Shown: positions 29,497-41,272, numbered from the stretch's first letter. The stretch is 64,000 nucleotides of DNA from DASQZK01 sp963763215 (GCA_963763215.1 CAVXNX010000017.1:186001-250000), one strand, 5' to 3'. Notes: generated by a model not told the origin, from the letters alone. A program made the numbers and translations.

Positions 29497-29531
29497 ATAT
29501 TCTTATATTCAATTTTAATGCTGTTACAGGT

Positions 29532-30920
29532 ATGGAATTCCCATTTGCAGAACCCTACAAGATCAAGATGATTGAAGTTATCCGCCAGAGCTCGCCCGGT
29601 CAGCGTGCGGAATGGATTGAAAAAGCCGGGTACAACCTCTTTAACCTGAAAAGTCAGCAGGTGTTTATCGATTTGCTGACCGATTCGGGGACCGGCGCCA
29701 TGAGCCAGGAACAATGGGCGGCCCTGATGACGGGCGATGAAAGCTATGCCGGATCGGCATCGTATTACCAGCTGAAGGAAGCGGTGAAGGAGATCTTCGG
29801 TTTCGACTATTTCCTGCCGGTGCACCAGGGCCGTGCTGCCGAGAATGTGTTGTTTTCAGCGCTGGTCAGGGCGGGCGACCTGGTGCCGGGAAATGCCCAT
29901 TTCGACACTACCAAGGGACATATCGAATTCCGGAAAGCCGTGGCCGTCGACTGCACCATCGATGAAGCCACCGACACCGAATCCCTTTTCCCCTTCAAGG
30001 GCAATGTGAACCTCGCCAAACTCGAAAAGGTCCTGGCGGAAAATCCCGGAAAGGTCCCCCTGATCATCGTGACCGCCACCTGCAATACGTCTGGAGGTCA
30101 GCCCGTTTCGATGGAAAATCTCCGGGGAGTCCGGAAACTGGCCGACACCTATCACATTCCGCTCTACATCGATGCGGCACGTTTTGCCGAAAATGCATGG
30201 TTCATCCGGGAGCGTGAGGAGGCATACCGGGACAAACCCGTGGCCGCCATCGTCAGGGAGATGTTTTCCTATGCCGACGGGATGACCATGAGCAGTAAAA
30301 AGGATGGCATCGTCAATATCGGCGGGCTCATCGGTCTGCGTGATGAAAAGACATTCCGGGAAGCTTCGACCTTCAACATCATGTTCGAAGGTTTTCTCAC
30401 TTACGGCGGCATGGCCGGAAGAGATATGGCCGCCCTGGCCGTCGGCCTCAGGGAATCGCTCGATGAAGCCTACCTGGCTTCCCGGACCGGCCAGGTCAGT
30501 TACCTGTCGGGGGAGCTGACACGTCACGGCATCCCGGTGCAGCAACCTGCCGGCGGACATGCCGTCTTTGTCGACGCCACCCGTTTCCTTCCCCAGGTCC
30601 CGCGGGAAGAGTTCATCGCCCAGACCCTCGCCGTGGAACTCTACCTGGAGGCCGGCGTCAGAGGCGTCGAGATCGGGGCGCTCATGGCCGACCGTGATCC
30701 CGTCACACGTGAAAACAGGTATCCGAAAGTGGAAATGCTCCGGCTGGCCCTACCCCGCCGGGTATATACCCGCAACCATCTCGACTATGTGGCGGCCGGC
30801 TTGTGCCATGTCTGGGACAGGAGAGACACCATCCGTTCCGGCTTCAGGATCGCCTGGGAGGCGCCGATCATGCGCCATTTCACCGTTGAACTTCAACGGA
30901 TACCAGAGCATGGGGAATGA
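29532..30920 (+). CDS. tnaA: Tryptophanase
   Basis: A 462-residue PLP beta-eliminating lyase that splits tryptophan into indole, pyruvate and ammonia. The PLP lysine is the second Lys of MSSKKDG (Lys257). PTHQGR-like PVHQGRAAENVL and DAARFAENAWFIRERE are cofactor-site blocks. Tryptophanase and tyrosine phenol-lyase are close relatives: here NAHFDTTKGH has Asp at the position where tyrosine phenol-lyase has Thr, and GVRGVEIG lacks the substrate-binding Arg of the phenol-lyase, so tryptophanase is favoured. The frame is intact. The candidate leader ORF and C-rich spacer upstream suggest tryptophan-dependent control. No tryptophan permease gene follows. Confidence 0.9.
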   Translation: MEFPFAEPYKIKMIEVIRQSSPGQRAEWIEKAGYNLFNLKSQQVFIDLLTDSGTGAMSQEQWAALMTGDESYAGSASYYQLKEAVKEIFGFDYFLPVHQGRAAENVLFSALVRAGDLVPGNAHFDTTKGHIEFRKAVAVDCTIDEATDTESLFPFKGNVNLAKLEKVLAENPGKVPLIIVTATCNTSGGQPVSMENLRGVRKLADTYHIPLYIDAARFAENAWFIREREEAYRDKPVAAIVREMFSYADGMTMSSKKDGIVNIGGLIGLRDEKTFREASTFNIMFEGFLTYGGMAGRDMAALAVGLRESLDEAYLASRTGQVSYLSGELTRHGIPVQQPAGGHAVFVDATRFLPQVPREEFIAQTLAVELYLEAGVRGVEIGALMADRDPVTRENRYPKVEMLRLALPRRVYTRNHLDYVAAGLCHVWDRRDTIRSGFRIAWEAPIMRHFTVELQRIPEHGE

Positions 30921-31081
30921 TCCCGTTTTCCGGATAACCGGGTGAAGATCGCTCCGGGGGGTAAATGAATAAAAAAAGGACAGCCGGCCGGAACGGCCCA
31001 TTTTGGCTTCCGATGGATCGCTTTCGATTGCATTCTCCGACGTTTACCCTGCCGTCCCTATGATTAATACGCTCTAAATAT

Positions 31082-31089
31082 TAACTTTG
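31082..31089 (+). promoter_or_regulatory. Bacteroidota -7 promoter box for yicC-gmk-nadD
   Basis: TAACTTTG fits TAnnTTTG and lies 25 bases before the yicC ATG. No clear -33 TTTG is seen at the ideal spacing. Confidence 0.5.
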
Positions 31090-31113
31090 TCTTTTTCATT
31101 CAATTCAACGGGT

Positions 31114-31990
31114 ATGCTCAAGTCAATGACAGGCTACGGGAAAGCCGAAATCGTTCTTCCCGATAAAAAAGTGATCATCGAGATCAAGTCGCTCAACAGC
31201 AAGAATACCGATATCAACATCAAGTCCCCGACCATCTACCGCGAAAAGGAACTCCAGATGAGACAGATGCTATACGACCGTCTGGTGAGGGGGAAGATCG
31301 ACGTGACGATCTATCATGAAATGCAATGAAGGGTTGACGGGATCGGGTATCAACAAGGAAGCCTTCAGGTCCTATTACCGGGAAATCCGTGAACTCGCCG
31401 ATGAACTGGGCATCCAGACCGGTGAAGGGGTCATCCAGGCCATCCTCAGGATGCCCGATGCCATCCGGATGGCAAAAAATGAGGCCGACGAGCAGGAATG
31501 GGAACTGATCCGCGACGGGCTGGAAAAGGCCATCGCCAGTCTCGACGGATTCCGGACGCAGGAAGGACTGTCGATGTTTTACGATCTCACCGAGCGGGTC
31601 AGCCTGATCCTGACAAACCTGAAAGAGATCGGCAAATATGAGCAACCCCGGATCGTCAGGCTGAGAGAACGGATGGAGAAGAACCTTGCCGAGGCTCCCC
31701 TACCCGAAGAGTTCGACCGTAACCGGTTTGAACAGGAAATGATCTACTACATCGAACGCCTGGACATCAGCGAGGAGAAAACACGCCTCCAGAACCATTG
31801 CGACTATTTTACCCTCACCATGTCGGGTGAGGAAGCTGCCGGAAAGAAACTGGCGTTCATCAGCCAGGAAATGGGCCGCGAAATCAACACCCTGGGCTCA
31901 AAGGCCAATGATTCAGATATTCAGCATCTCGTCGTCAGGATGAAGGACGAACTGGAGAAGATCAAGGAACTGATCGCAAATATCCTTTGA
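31114..31990 (+). CDS. yicC: YicC-family endoribonuclease (one frame change)
   Basis: The ATG at 31114 starts MLKSMTGYGKAEI, the highly conserved YicC N-terminus, followed by IEIKSLNSKNTDINIKSP. The frame changes near 31320, and the second reading runs from EGLTGSGINKEAF through ILRMPDAIRMAKNEADEQEW to the conserved C-terminus GKKLAFISQEMGREINTLGSKANDSDIQHLVVRMKDELEKIKE. About 292 residues are expected. YicC proteins are RNA endonucleases affecting small-RNA turnover in enterobacteria. The gene is followed at once by gmk, a common pairing. Confidence 0.9.
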
Positions 31991-31991
31991 C

Positions 31992-32558
31992 ATGGAGGGA
32001 AAACTGCTCATTTTTTCAGCCCCTTCGGGTTCCGGGAAAACAACGATCGTGAAGCACCTCCTGGACCGGATCGGCGGTCTCGAATTTTCAGTGTCGGCAT
32101 GCAGCCGCGAAAAACGACAGGGTGAAGTGGATGGCAGGGATTATTATTTCCTGTCGGCCGATGACTTCCGTAAAAAAATTGAAGAAGGCGCCTTTGTCGA
32201 ATGGGAAGAGGTTTACCCCGGGCAATATTACGGCACACTGAATTCGGAACTCGAACGGATTTGGAAAAATGGACATCATGTCGTTTTCGACGTCGATGTG
32301 GTCGGGGGCCTCAACCTGAAAAAAAAATTTGGATCCAGGGCCCTGGCCGTCTTTGTCAAAGCCCCTTCGCTGGAGATCCTTGAACGAAGGCTTCGCGACA
32401 GGTCGTCGGATGATGAGGCCTCCATACGCAAACGTCTTGAAAAGGCTTCCCACGAGATGGAATATGCCCCGCAATTCGACAGCATCATCGTGAATGACGA
32501 GCTCGCAAAGGCAAGCGCACAGGCAGAGCAGCTGGTCAAAGAATTTCTCGGTGCCTGA
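31992..32558 (+). CDS. gmk: Guanylate kinase
   Basis: A 188-residue enzyme that phosphorylates GMP to GDP. It has the P-loop SAPSGSGKTT (residues 9-18), SACSREKRQGEVDGRDYYFLS for GMP binding (Arg and Tyr side chains), EVYPGQYYGTL, VVFDVDVVGGLNLKKKF and the lid region RLRDRSSDDEASIRKRLEKA. Length is normal for bacterial Gmk and the frame is intact. It starts one base after the yicC stop, suggesting coupled expression. Confidence 0.95.
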   Translation: MEGKLLIFSAPSGSGKTTIVKHLLDRIGGLEFSVSACSREKRQGEVDGRDYYFLSADDFRKKIEEGAFVEWEEVYPGQYYGTLNSELERIWKNGHHVVFDVDVVGGLNLKKKFGSRALAVFVKAPSLEILERRLRDRSSDDEASIRKRLEKASHEMEYAPQFDSIIVNDELAKASAQAEQLVKEFLGA

Positions 32559-32581
32559 ACAGGGCACGAAAACGTTAGCCA

Positions 32582-33190
32582 ATGAAAACGCAGGCACAGG
32601 ATTTAAAAAGGCTCATAAAAACCGGACTGTTCTTCGGCTCCTTCAACCCCGTTCATAACGGCCACATGATGATCGCCGAATATATCCTGGAATTCACCGA
32701 TCTCGAACAACTCTGGTTTGTGGTCAGCCCGCAAAACCCATTCAAAAAGAAAGACGCCCTTCTCGACGACCATCACCGCCTGGAGATGGTTTACCGGGCC
32801 ATTGGCGATGACAGGCGTTTCAGGGTCAGTGATATTGAGTTCAGGATGCCCAAGCCTTCCTACACGGTCGACACATTAAGTTACCTCTCTGAGAAATATC
32901 CCGAACGTGAGTTTTCCATGATCCTTGGAGCCGATAACCTGAGAAGTTTCAATAAGTGGAAGAATTGTGAAATCCTGGTCGAAAAATACAAGCGCTATGT
33001 TTATCCCCGGCATGGCGTGTCCGATGAGGAGATGAAACGCTATGCCAATGTGGAGCTGGTCCCTGCTCCACGGGTTGAAATCTCCTCGAGTTTCATCAGG
33101 GAAGCCATCAAAGCCGGGAAAACGGTGCGGTATTTCATGCCGGCCGCCGTGTATGAATACCTGGATGAGATGAATTTCTACCGTAAATAG
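32582..33190 (+). CDS. nadD: Nicotinate-nucleotide adenylyltransferase
   Basis: A 202-residue NadD that makes deamido-NAD from nicotinate mononucleotide and ATP. The nucleotidyltransferase signature GLFFGSFNPVHNGHMMIAEYIL (HxGH type) is near the N-terminus. WFVVSPQNPFKKK, PKPSYTVDTLSYLSEKYP and the C-terminal ISSSFIREAIKAGKTVRYFMPAAVYEYL are canonical. The frame is intact. It ends the yicC-gmk-nadD unit, and a 120-base palindromic element begins at the base after its stop codon. Confidence 0.94.
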   Translation: MKTQAQDLKRLIKTGLFFGSFNPVHNGHMMIAEYILEFTDLEQLWFVVSPQNPFKKKDALLDDHHRLEMVYRAIGDDRRFRVSDIEFRMPKPSYTVDTLSYLSEKYPEREFSMILGADNLRSFNKWKNCEILVEKYKRYVYPRHGVSDEEMKRYANVELVPAPRVEISSSFIREAIKAGKTVRYFMPAAVYEYLDEMNFYRK

Positions 33191-33310
33191 TGCTTGCAAG
33201 AAAACGCCAATAGCTGCGTTATGCTCGACTTCAAAACAGTCATTTACGAATAGTAAACTCCTGTTTTTCAGTCATCGCAAGCCTTGCTCTTGACGTTTTC
33301 TTATCAAGCA
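33191..33310. repeat. 120-base imperfect palindrome after nadD
   Basis: The left end TGCTTGCAAGAAAACGCCAA pairs with the right end, whose complement reads TGCTTGATAAGAAAACGTCA. The inner part continues the symmetry, with AAACAGTCATTTAC facing GTAAACTCCTGTTT around a GAATA loop. The whole element could fold as one long interrupted hairpin. It resembles intergenic palindromic repeats or a miniature element without a transposase. It does not look like a simple terminator because the arms are long and no T-run follows. Only one copy is in this window. Confidence 0.75.
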
Positions 33311-33418
33311 CGGCTAAAAAACATGAGTTTTCTTTCTGACACTAAATAGAGGCCGGAAGACTGGACCTTCCGTCTGGCGGAATGCTGATTGAAAAAATAC
33401 CTGTGGGTAAAGAAAAAC

Positions 33419-33818
33419 CTATTTTAAAGGTCCGAAGGGATCGAGGGTAACCTCCATAGCGGCATCGTCATTGTGCCCATTCTTTCGCCGGCCCTCCATC
33501 CAGTAGTCGGGATGGAATTCGGTCGTTTCCTGTTTCCAGATGGCCGGAGTTACGTAGTTCCCGTCGGGTGTTTTCAGCCTCCGCTCGTAAATGGCGAAGA
33601 CGGGGTTGAACACCAGGTCGGTGACCCCGATAGTGTAGGTCCTCACGCCGGAGGCATCCTCGACGGCTGCCTCTTCCGAAAACCGGACTTCAAGGCCGTT
33701 ATATTCCAGAAGGTTTTTCAGAAATTCCAAGCCTGGATTCCGATGCGCCCTTTTCGATAACCGTGCAGCGGACGCCGTCTATTTCTTCGACGATATGTTT
33801 GGCATTGTTGATGGACAT
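33419..33818 (-). CDS. Conserved-looking hypothetical protein (one frame change)
   Basis: The ATG at 33818 gives SINNAKHIVEEIDGVRCTVIEKG. After a one-base shift near 33730 the frame continues EFLKNLLEYNGLEVRFSEEA, then VRTYTIGVTDLVFNPVFAIYERRLKTPDGNYVTPAIWKQ and ends at 33419. The total is about 133 residues, probably cytoplasmic with no membrane helix or metal motif. It lies 17 bases after nuoN on the same strand and may be the last gene of the nuo operon. I do not recognise the family. Confidence 0.65.
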
Positions 33819-33835
33819 CTTCAGACAGATTCAGG

Positions 33836-35254
33836 TTAAACACCAAAGCTCAGGGTGCGGATGACTTCGAAAATGACGCTGGCAAAACCCGTGACCACGA
33901 TACCGGCCACGCAGATGTACAACCCGATCCTGGCCGGGACATCGATGGTGAGTTTCGCGATGGGAGCCTCGTTTTTATTGATAAACATAGCCTTGACCAC
34001 CAGGAGGTAGTAGTAAAGGGAGATGATGGTATTGAGAACGGCGATGATCACCAGGACGTAAAAGCCCTGCTGCGCTGCCGCCGTAAACAGGAAAAACTTT
34101 CCAAAGAAGCCGGCAAGCGGCGGAATGCCTGCCAGCGAAAACATCGCCAGCATCATGATCAGGCTCAGACTTTTGTTGGTCTGGTAAAGGCCGTTATAGT
34201 CCTCCATCGTTTCCTTGCCGGTGGCCATGGAAATGGCAGCCACAACACCGAAGGCGGCGAGGTTGGAAAAAATGTAGACGAGGACATAATAGATCACCGA
34301 TGCCATGCCGAGCTGATTACCGCCGATCAGACCGAGCAGGAGGTATCCGGCCTGTGAGATGGATGAAAAGGCCAGGAAGCGTTTCAGATTTTTCTGCCGG
34401 ATGGCAAAGAGGTTGCCGACGGTCATGGTGAGAACAGCGCTGATATAGACCACTTTCTGCCACAGGTGGATGATCGAAGGAAAAACAAAGAACAGAACGA
34501 TCATCATGATGAAGACGGCTGCGCCTTTGGACACCACGGAGAGGTAGGAGGTGACATTCACCGGTGCGCCCTCGTAGACGTCGGCCGTCCAGAGGTGGAA
34601 GGGCACAATGGAGATTTTAAATGCCAGACCGCTGAAAAAGAAGATGAAACCCAGTCCGCTCAGGGCGCTGTTTTGGAAATGCAGGGCCACCTGTTCGAAG
34701 TAAAGGCTTCCGGTCGTTCCGTAGATCATGGAGAGCCCGTAGAGGAGGATGCCGGATGAGAGCGCCGATGAAAGGATGAGCTTGATCCCTGCTTCGGCTG
34801 ACGTGTTGCGGTACCGGTCGTAAGCCGAAAGTGCAGCCATGGGGATGGTCGCCAGTTCGAGACCGATGTAGAACATCAGGAAATGCCCCGATGAGATCAT
34901 GAAATCCATTCCCATCAGGGTGGACAGGAGAAGGATGAAAAATTCACTGATCTTTTCCTGGTTTTCTTCCTTTCCGAGCCAGGCGTGGGCCTGGAACATG
35001 ATGATCAGAACCGCGATGTTCAGGATATTCTTCATCACGACCGTTGTTCCGCTCACCCTGAACATTCCCCCGAAGAGGGTGCCTTCCGGTACCGGTAAAA
35101 ATCCGGCCGCGGCAACGACGGCAAAAAGGATGATGGCAAAGTTCCGTATGCCCCTTCCGTCGCCCTTCCTGAAAATTTCGGCGACAAGGATCAGAATTAC
35201 CGATACGGCCAGGAGCACCTCGTGCCTCATCATGGAAATACTTGCTAAATTCAT
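33836..35254 (-). CDS. nuoN: NADH-quinone oxidoreductase subunit N
   Basis: A 472-residue antiporter-like membrane subunit with about 14 helices. The proton-channel glutamate lies in FYIGLELATIPMAALSAYDR, the central lysine region in KISIVPFHLWTADVYEGAPVNVTSYLSVVSKGAAVF, and the second channel in RQKNLKRFLAFSSISQAGYLLLG. The protein is complete and in frame, unlike most of its partners. It forms one of three proton-pumping modules of complex I and is encoded downstream of nuoM with 33 bases between. Confidence 0.93.
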   Translation of the reverse strand: MNLASISMMRHEVLLAVSVILILVAEIFRKGDGRGIRNFAIILFAVVAAAGFLPVPEGTLFGGMFRVSGTTVVMKNILNIAVLIIMFQAHAWLGKEENQEKISEFFILLLSTLMGMDFMISSGHFLMFYIGLELATIPMAALSAYDRYRNTSAEAGIKLILSSALSSGILLYGLSMIYGTTGSLYFEQVALHFQNSALSGLGFIFFFSGLAFKISIVPFHLWTADVYEGAPVNVTSYLSVVSKGAAVFIMMIVLFFVFPSIIHLWQKVVYISAVLTMTVGNLFAIRQKNLKRFLAFSSISQAGYLLLGLIGGNQLGMASVIYYVLVYIFSNLAAFGVVAAISMATGKETMEDYNGLYQTNKSLSLIMMLAMFSLAGIPPLAGFFGKFFLFTAAAQQGFYVLVIIAVLNTIISLYYYLLVVKAMFINKNEAPIAKLTIDVPARIGLYICVAGIVVTGFASVIFEVIRTLSFGV

Positions 35255-35287
35255 GTTATCTTACCTAAAGGGATTTATACGTCTATA

Positions 35288-36797
35288 TTAAAAAGGACTG
35301 ATGGCCATGATTTTATGGATGATGGGCGTCAGGCTGTCGCCGATCATGCTCGACAGCCAGTAAGGCGCCAGCCCGATGGCAGCCACGGCAATGATCAAGG
35401 TAACGGTGGAGATCCGCTCGTACCAGACGGCGTCTTTCAGATCGAAGTAATGTTCGTTCCTGACAGGTCCGAGCAGCAGCACACCTACCACCCGGAGAAT
35501 GTACACGGCGGTGACCACGATGGACGATGCAGCCAGGATGGTGACCACACGGTGGAAGGTATCGGGATGCTGGAAAGCGCCGACGAATATGGTCATTTCA
35601 GCGACGAAACCGCTCAGGCCGGGAAGACCCAGTGAAGCCAGACCGGCGATGACATAAGCCACGGCCAGGAAGGGGATCACCTTCATCAGTCCGCCCATTT
35701 CATTGATCAGCCTGGTATGCGTCCGCCCGTATACCATCCCGATGAGGGCAAAGAAAAGGGCTGTCATCAGTCCGTGTGAAATCATCTGGATCACGGCACC
35801 GTTCATGGCGGTCTTGTTCATCATCAGTACGGCAAAAAGCACGAGCCCGCAATGGCTCACCGACGAATAGGCATTGATATATTTGAGGTCCTTCTGGAAG
35901 ATGGCTCCGAAAGCGCCATAAATCACACTGATGGACGTCAGGATGATGAAGATCCAGGCCATTTCTTTGGCCGCTTCAGGCATCAGGAACATCGCGACCC
36001 GGAAGGCCCCGTATCCGCCGAGTTTCATCAGGACCCCGGCATGCAGCATCGAAACGGCCGTGGGTGCCGAGGCATGACCGTCGGGCGACCAGGTATGGAA
36101 GGGGAAAAGGGCGCCGAGAACGCCGAAACCAACGAAAGTCAGCGGGAAAAAGATGCCGCTGTGCAGCTCATCGGAATGCTGAATCTTTCGAGATCTCAAG
36201 GATGTTGAACGTCAGTGGACCGCCGCCGGGAGCAGAATTGAGATAGATCCCAAGAATTCCCACCAGCAGAAGGGCCGATCCGCCCATCAGCATGAGGGTG
36301 AGTTTCATGGCCGAGTATTCCTTCGGTCCGCTGCCCCAGATCCCGATCAGGAGGTACATCGGGATCACCGCCACCTCGTAAAAGAGAAACATGGTGAACA
36401 GATCGAGGGAGATGAAAAAGCCAAACACGCCCGTGGCCAGCAGAATGAGTGAAACGAAAAATTCACGGGTCAGGTATTCGACCTGCCAGGAGGCAAAAAT
36501 TCCGGCAAAAATGACAATGGAAGTCAGGGAGATCATGGCTACAGAGATGCCATCCACACCAATACTGTAATAGATGTGCAGGCTCCTGAACCATTCATAA
36601 TTCGCGACGAACAGCATTTCATCGGTGTTTCCGGCATGCCGCTGGCCGAGATACATGAAAACAAGGACGCCGGCGACGATCAGCTGCAAGACCCATCCCA
36701 ATGGCAGAGACGACACTTACCCGCCGGGTGTCTTTCTGCAGAATGATCCCGTGATGGTCAGGACCGGGATGAGAATAAGCAATGACAAAATATTCAT
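35288..36797 (-). CDS. nuoM: NADH-quinone oxidoreductase subunit M (frame changes)
   Basis: The ATG at 36797 gives NILSLLILIPVLTITGSF. Frames are joined near 36715 and 36190. Key blocks are GVDGISVAMISLTS, FYEVAVIPMYLLIGIWG (channel Glu), FVGFGVLGALFPFHTWSPDGHASAPTAVSMLHAGVLMKLGGYG (central Lys), and INAYSSVSHCGLVLFAVL. The length is about 502 residues. It is the middle antiporter-like pump of complex I. The upstream neighbour is nuoL at a 28-base distance. Confidence 0.9.
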
Positions 36798-36825
36798 GAT
36801 CTTTATAATTTATTGCTTTAGGTTA

Positions 36826-38756
<1,931 letters not shown>

Positions 38757-38782
38757 GATATATAGTGACTGAATGTTAATTG

Positions 38783-39100
38783 TCAGAATTTCATCTCATC
38801 GACATTCTCCACGTTGACGGTGGTAAAACGCCGGTAAATATTAATAATGATCGCGATGGCCACAGCGGCTTCCGAAGCGGCAACCGCAATGACGAACAGA
38901 CTGAAAAAATGTCCTTCCAGCTCTCCGGGAAAAAGGTACCGGTTGAATGCCAGGAAATTGATGTTGACGGAATTCAGGATGAGCTCCACCGACATCAGGA
39001 TGGTGATCAGGTTCCTGCGGGTCAGGAAACCATAGATCCCGATGAAGAACATCAGTGTGGCCAGCACGATAAAAAACTGCAATGGAATGCCGGAATTCAT
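38783..39100 (-). CDS. nuoK: NADH-quinone oxidoreductase subunit K
   Basis: A 105-residue subunit with three helices. The conserved glutamates lie in LITILMSVELILNSVNINFLAF and in the last helix VAASEAAVAIAIIINIYRRF. The start chosen is the ATG at 39100. The preceding nuoJ reading is in the same frame with no stop between, so the current sequence could also be read as a nuoJ-nuoK fusion, but a one-base change would restore a nuoJ stop at 39115. Confidence 0.9.
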   Translation of the reverse strand: MNSGIPLQFFIVLATLMFFIGIYGFLTRRNLITILMSVELILNSVNINFLAFNRYLFPGELEGHFFSLFVIAVAASEAAVAIAIIINIYRRFTTVNVENVDEMKF

Positions 39101-39114
39101 ATGGATGGCTGTTT

Positions 39115-39657
39115 TTATGAATTGACTATTTGATGATTTGTCCCTGGAGGGTCCGCCTTTTTTGGCGATGACAATGGCTGAGACCATGGCGGCCAGGAGA
39201 AGAACTGAAATCACCTCGAAAGGAAGCACATAGCCGTTCTCACCATAGGAGAGCAGATTTCCGCCGATCACCTGCATGTCGATCGCCCGTGGCCGCTTCA
39301 GCACTGGCTGCGAAGGTGTGGTTCAGGATGGTCACGATGCTCAGGATGGCTCCGGCTGCCACGGCAAGGGCCGTAAATACCGATTTTTTCCATTCGATCT
39401 TTTCAAACTTATGCCCGATATGGCTGGTAAGCAGGACCGAAAAGATGATCAGCACAACAATCCCCCCGGCATACAGCGCCAGCTGCACAGCGGCGAGAAA
39501 CTGGTAATTCAGCATAAAATAGAGTCCGCCGGTGGCAACCAGCACAAAGAGCAGGTATACGGCTGCCCGCAGGATCCGCCGGCTCGTCACCGTCAAAACG
39601 GAAAAAATGACGATGACCGTGGAAAACAAGCATGAACATGATCTGATGTGCCGTCAT
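39115..39657 (-). CDS. nuoJ: NADH-quinone oxidoreductase subunit J (frame changes)
   Basis: The ATG at 39657 overlaps the nuoI stop and reads TAHQIMFMLVF; the frame then shifts near 39625 into STVIVIFSVLTVTSRRILRAAVYLLFVLVATGGLYFMLNYQFLAAVQLALYAGGIVVLIIFSVLLTS. A second shift near 39290 leads to GGNLLSYGENGYVLPFEVISVLLLAAMVSAIVIAKK. Five helices result. The 3' end is uncertain: in one frame it ends at TAA at 39115-39117, in another it runs into nuoK. Confidence 0.85.
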
Positions 39658-40137
39658 TATTTTTCTCCTTTCATTAATTTTGAACCCGGTTTATTCAGGA
39701 CTTTGACCAGCTTCGACCGGTCGAATACGGCATGCTCGAATTCCTGGGAAAATTCGAGGGCATTCGGATGGGCAGGTCTTCACACACAAGCCGCAGAAGG
39801 TGCACATGCCGAGCCGGTAGATATGCTTGTCGATGATCTTCTTTTTCTTACCGTCCTCGGTTTCGATCGTATCGGTGATGATCTCGATGGATCCGTTCGG
39901 GCAGTTCATCTCGCATATCCCGCAACCCGTGCATTTGTGCTCGTTATTCTCATTATGCGGCATCACCACTTCGCCTTTGAAGCGGTCCGTCATCTTCAAC
40001 GTATCCCTGTTTTCGGGATATTGCTGGGTCACAATGGTTTTGGGACGGATAAAATAGGATCCCGTCACCCTCATTCCGGCGATCAGGGACTTTACCCCAT
40101 CGTATATCCCGACAAAATATTTAATTACACTTTCCAT
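39657..40137 (-). CDS. nuoI: NADH-quinone oxidoreductase subunit I (one frame change)
   Basis: An 8Fe ferredoxin-like subunit. The two cluster motifs are CTGCGICEMNCP and CTFCGLCVKTCP, which bind the N6a/N6b tetranuclear clusters. The N-terminal helix region YFVGIYDGVKSLIAGMRVTGSYF anchors it to the membrane arm. The frame changes at about 39780, after KTCPS, and the corrected C-terminus is NALEFSQEFEHAVFDRSKL to the stop at 39657. About 160 residues. It would carry electrons to NuoB. Confidence 0.92.
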
Positions 40138-40159
40138 GTAAATCGGTTTTAATTCATGA

Positions 40160-41247
40160 TTAAAAATGCCATCCCATCAGTACGATAAAAGCCATCAGCA
40201 CGACATTGATCAGGTTCAGGGGAACAGGTATTTCCATTCCAGGGTCAGGAGCTGATCGATCCGGAGCCGGGGAAGGTCCATTTGAACCACATCATGATGA
40301 AGATGATCAGTCCGGTTTTCCCAAGGTACCAGATGAACGGCGGGATGAAATCCATGATATGGTTAAATCCGCTGAGGTTGCCGATATGAAATGGCATCCA
40401 TCCGCCAAGGAACAGGGTGGCCCCGATGGAAGCCACGATGAACATGTTGATGTATTCGGCCAGGAAGAAGAAGGCGAATTTGATCCCGGAATATTCGGTA
40501 TGAAAGCCGGCCGTCAGCTCCGATTCGGCTTCCGCCAGGTCGAAGGGTCCGCGGTTGGTTTCGGCGGTACTGGCAATGATGTACAGGATAAAGGCGATGA
40601 TCGCCGGGATATGTCCCTTGAAGATGAACCATCCGTCGCTCTGGGCCTCCACGATCTGGGAAAGCTGCATGCTGCCTGCCAGGACAACGATGGTGATGAG
40701 CGAAAGTCCCACCGAAAGCTCATAACTGACCACCTGCGCACCGCTTCGCATCGCACCGATCAGCGAATACTTATTATTGCTCGACCATCCGGCGATCAGG
40801 ATACCGACCACCCCCATCGATGAAACAGCCATCACGTAAAATACCCCGATATTCAGGTCAATGGCATGAAGGCCCCGTGCAAACGGAATGGCGGCAATGG
40901 CCATGAAGGAGGCGATGATCACGATAAAGGGCGCCAGGTTGAAAAGGAACTTGTCGGCCTTCCGGATCGAAACCAGTTCGACAAAAAGCAGCTTGATGAG
41001 GTCGGCAACCGTCTGAAAAATCCCGAAGGGTCCTACCCGGTTCGGCCCCACCCGGTTTTGCATAAAGGCACAGACTTTCCTTTCGGCATACACCAGGAAA
41101 AGCCCCACGATGGCATAGAAAGTCAGGACGACAATGCCGGCGATCACCATCTCTGTGACCACGGTCCAGCCGGGTGACATGCTGCTGGCTCAGTGAAGAG
41201 TGGATCCAGGCGGTCAAGGTGGAAAAATTATAAATGTTAAAAGCCAT
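40160..41247 (-). CDS. nuoH: NADH-quinone oxidoreductase subunit H (frame changes)
   Basis: The ATG at 41247 gives AFNIYNFSTLTAWIHSSLS; a one-base shift near 41185 leads to SPGWTVVTEMVIAGIVVLTFYAIVGLFLVYAERKVCAFMQNRVGPNRVGPFG. The quinone-site loop AETNRGPFDLAEAESELTAGFHTEYSG is intact. Near 40245 and 40215 two more shifts give the C-terminus PLNLINVVLMAFIVLMGWHF, ending at 40160. Eight helices, about 362 residues. It forms the quinone chamber together with NuoB and NuoD. Confidence 0.92.
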
Positions 41248-41272
41248 TGTTCGTTGAATTAATAGCTGTTGA

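Noticed and set aside
29532..30920. Tyrosine phenol-lyase instead of tryptophanase
   Set aside because: Asp replaces the phenol-lyase Thr in the FDTTKGH segment, and the phenol-lyase substrate Arg is replaced by Ile in GVEIG.
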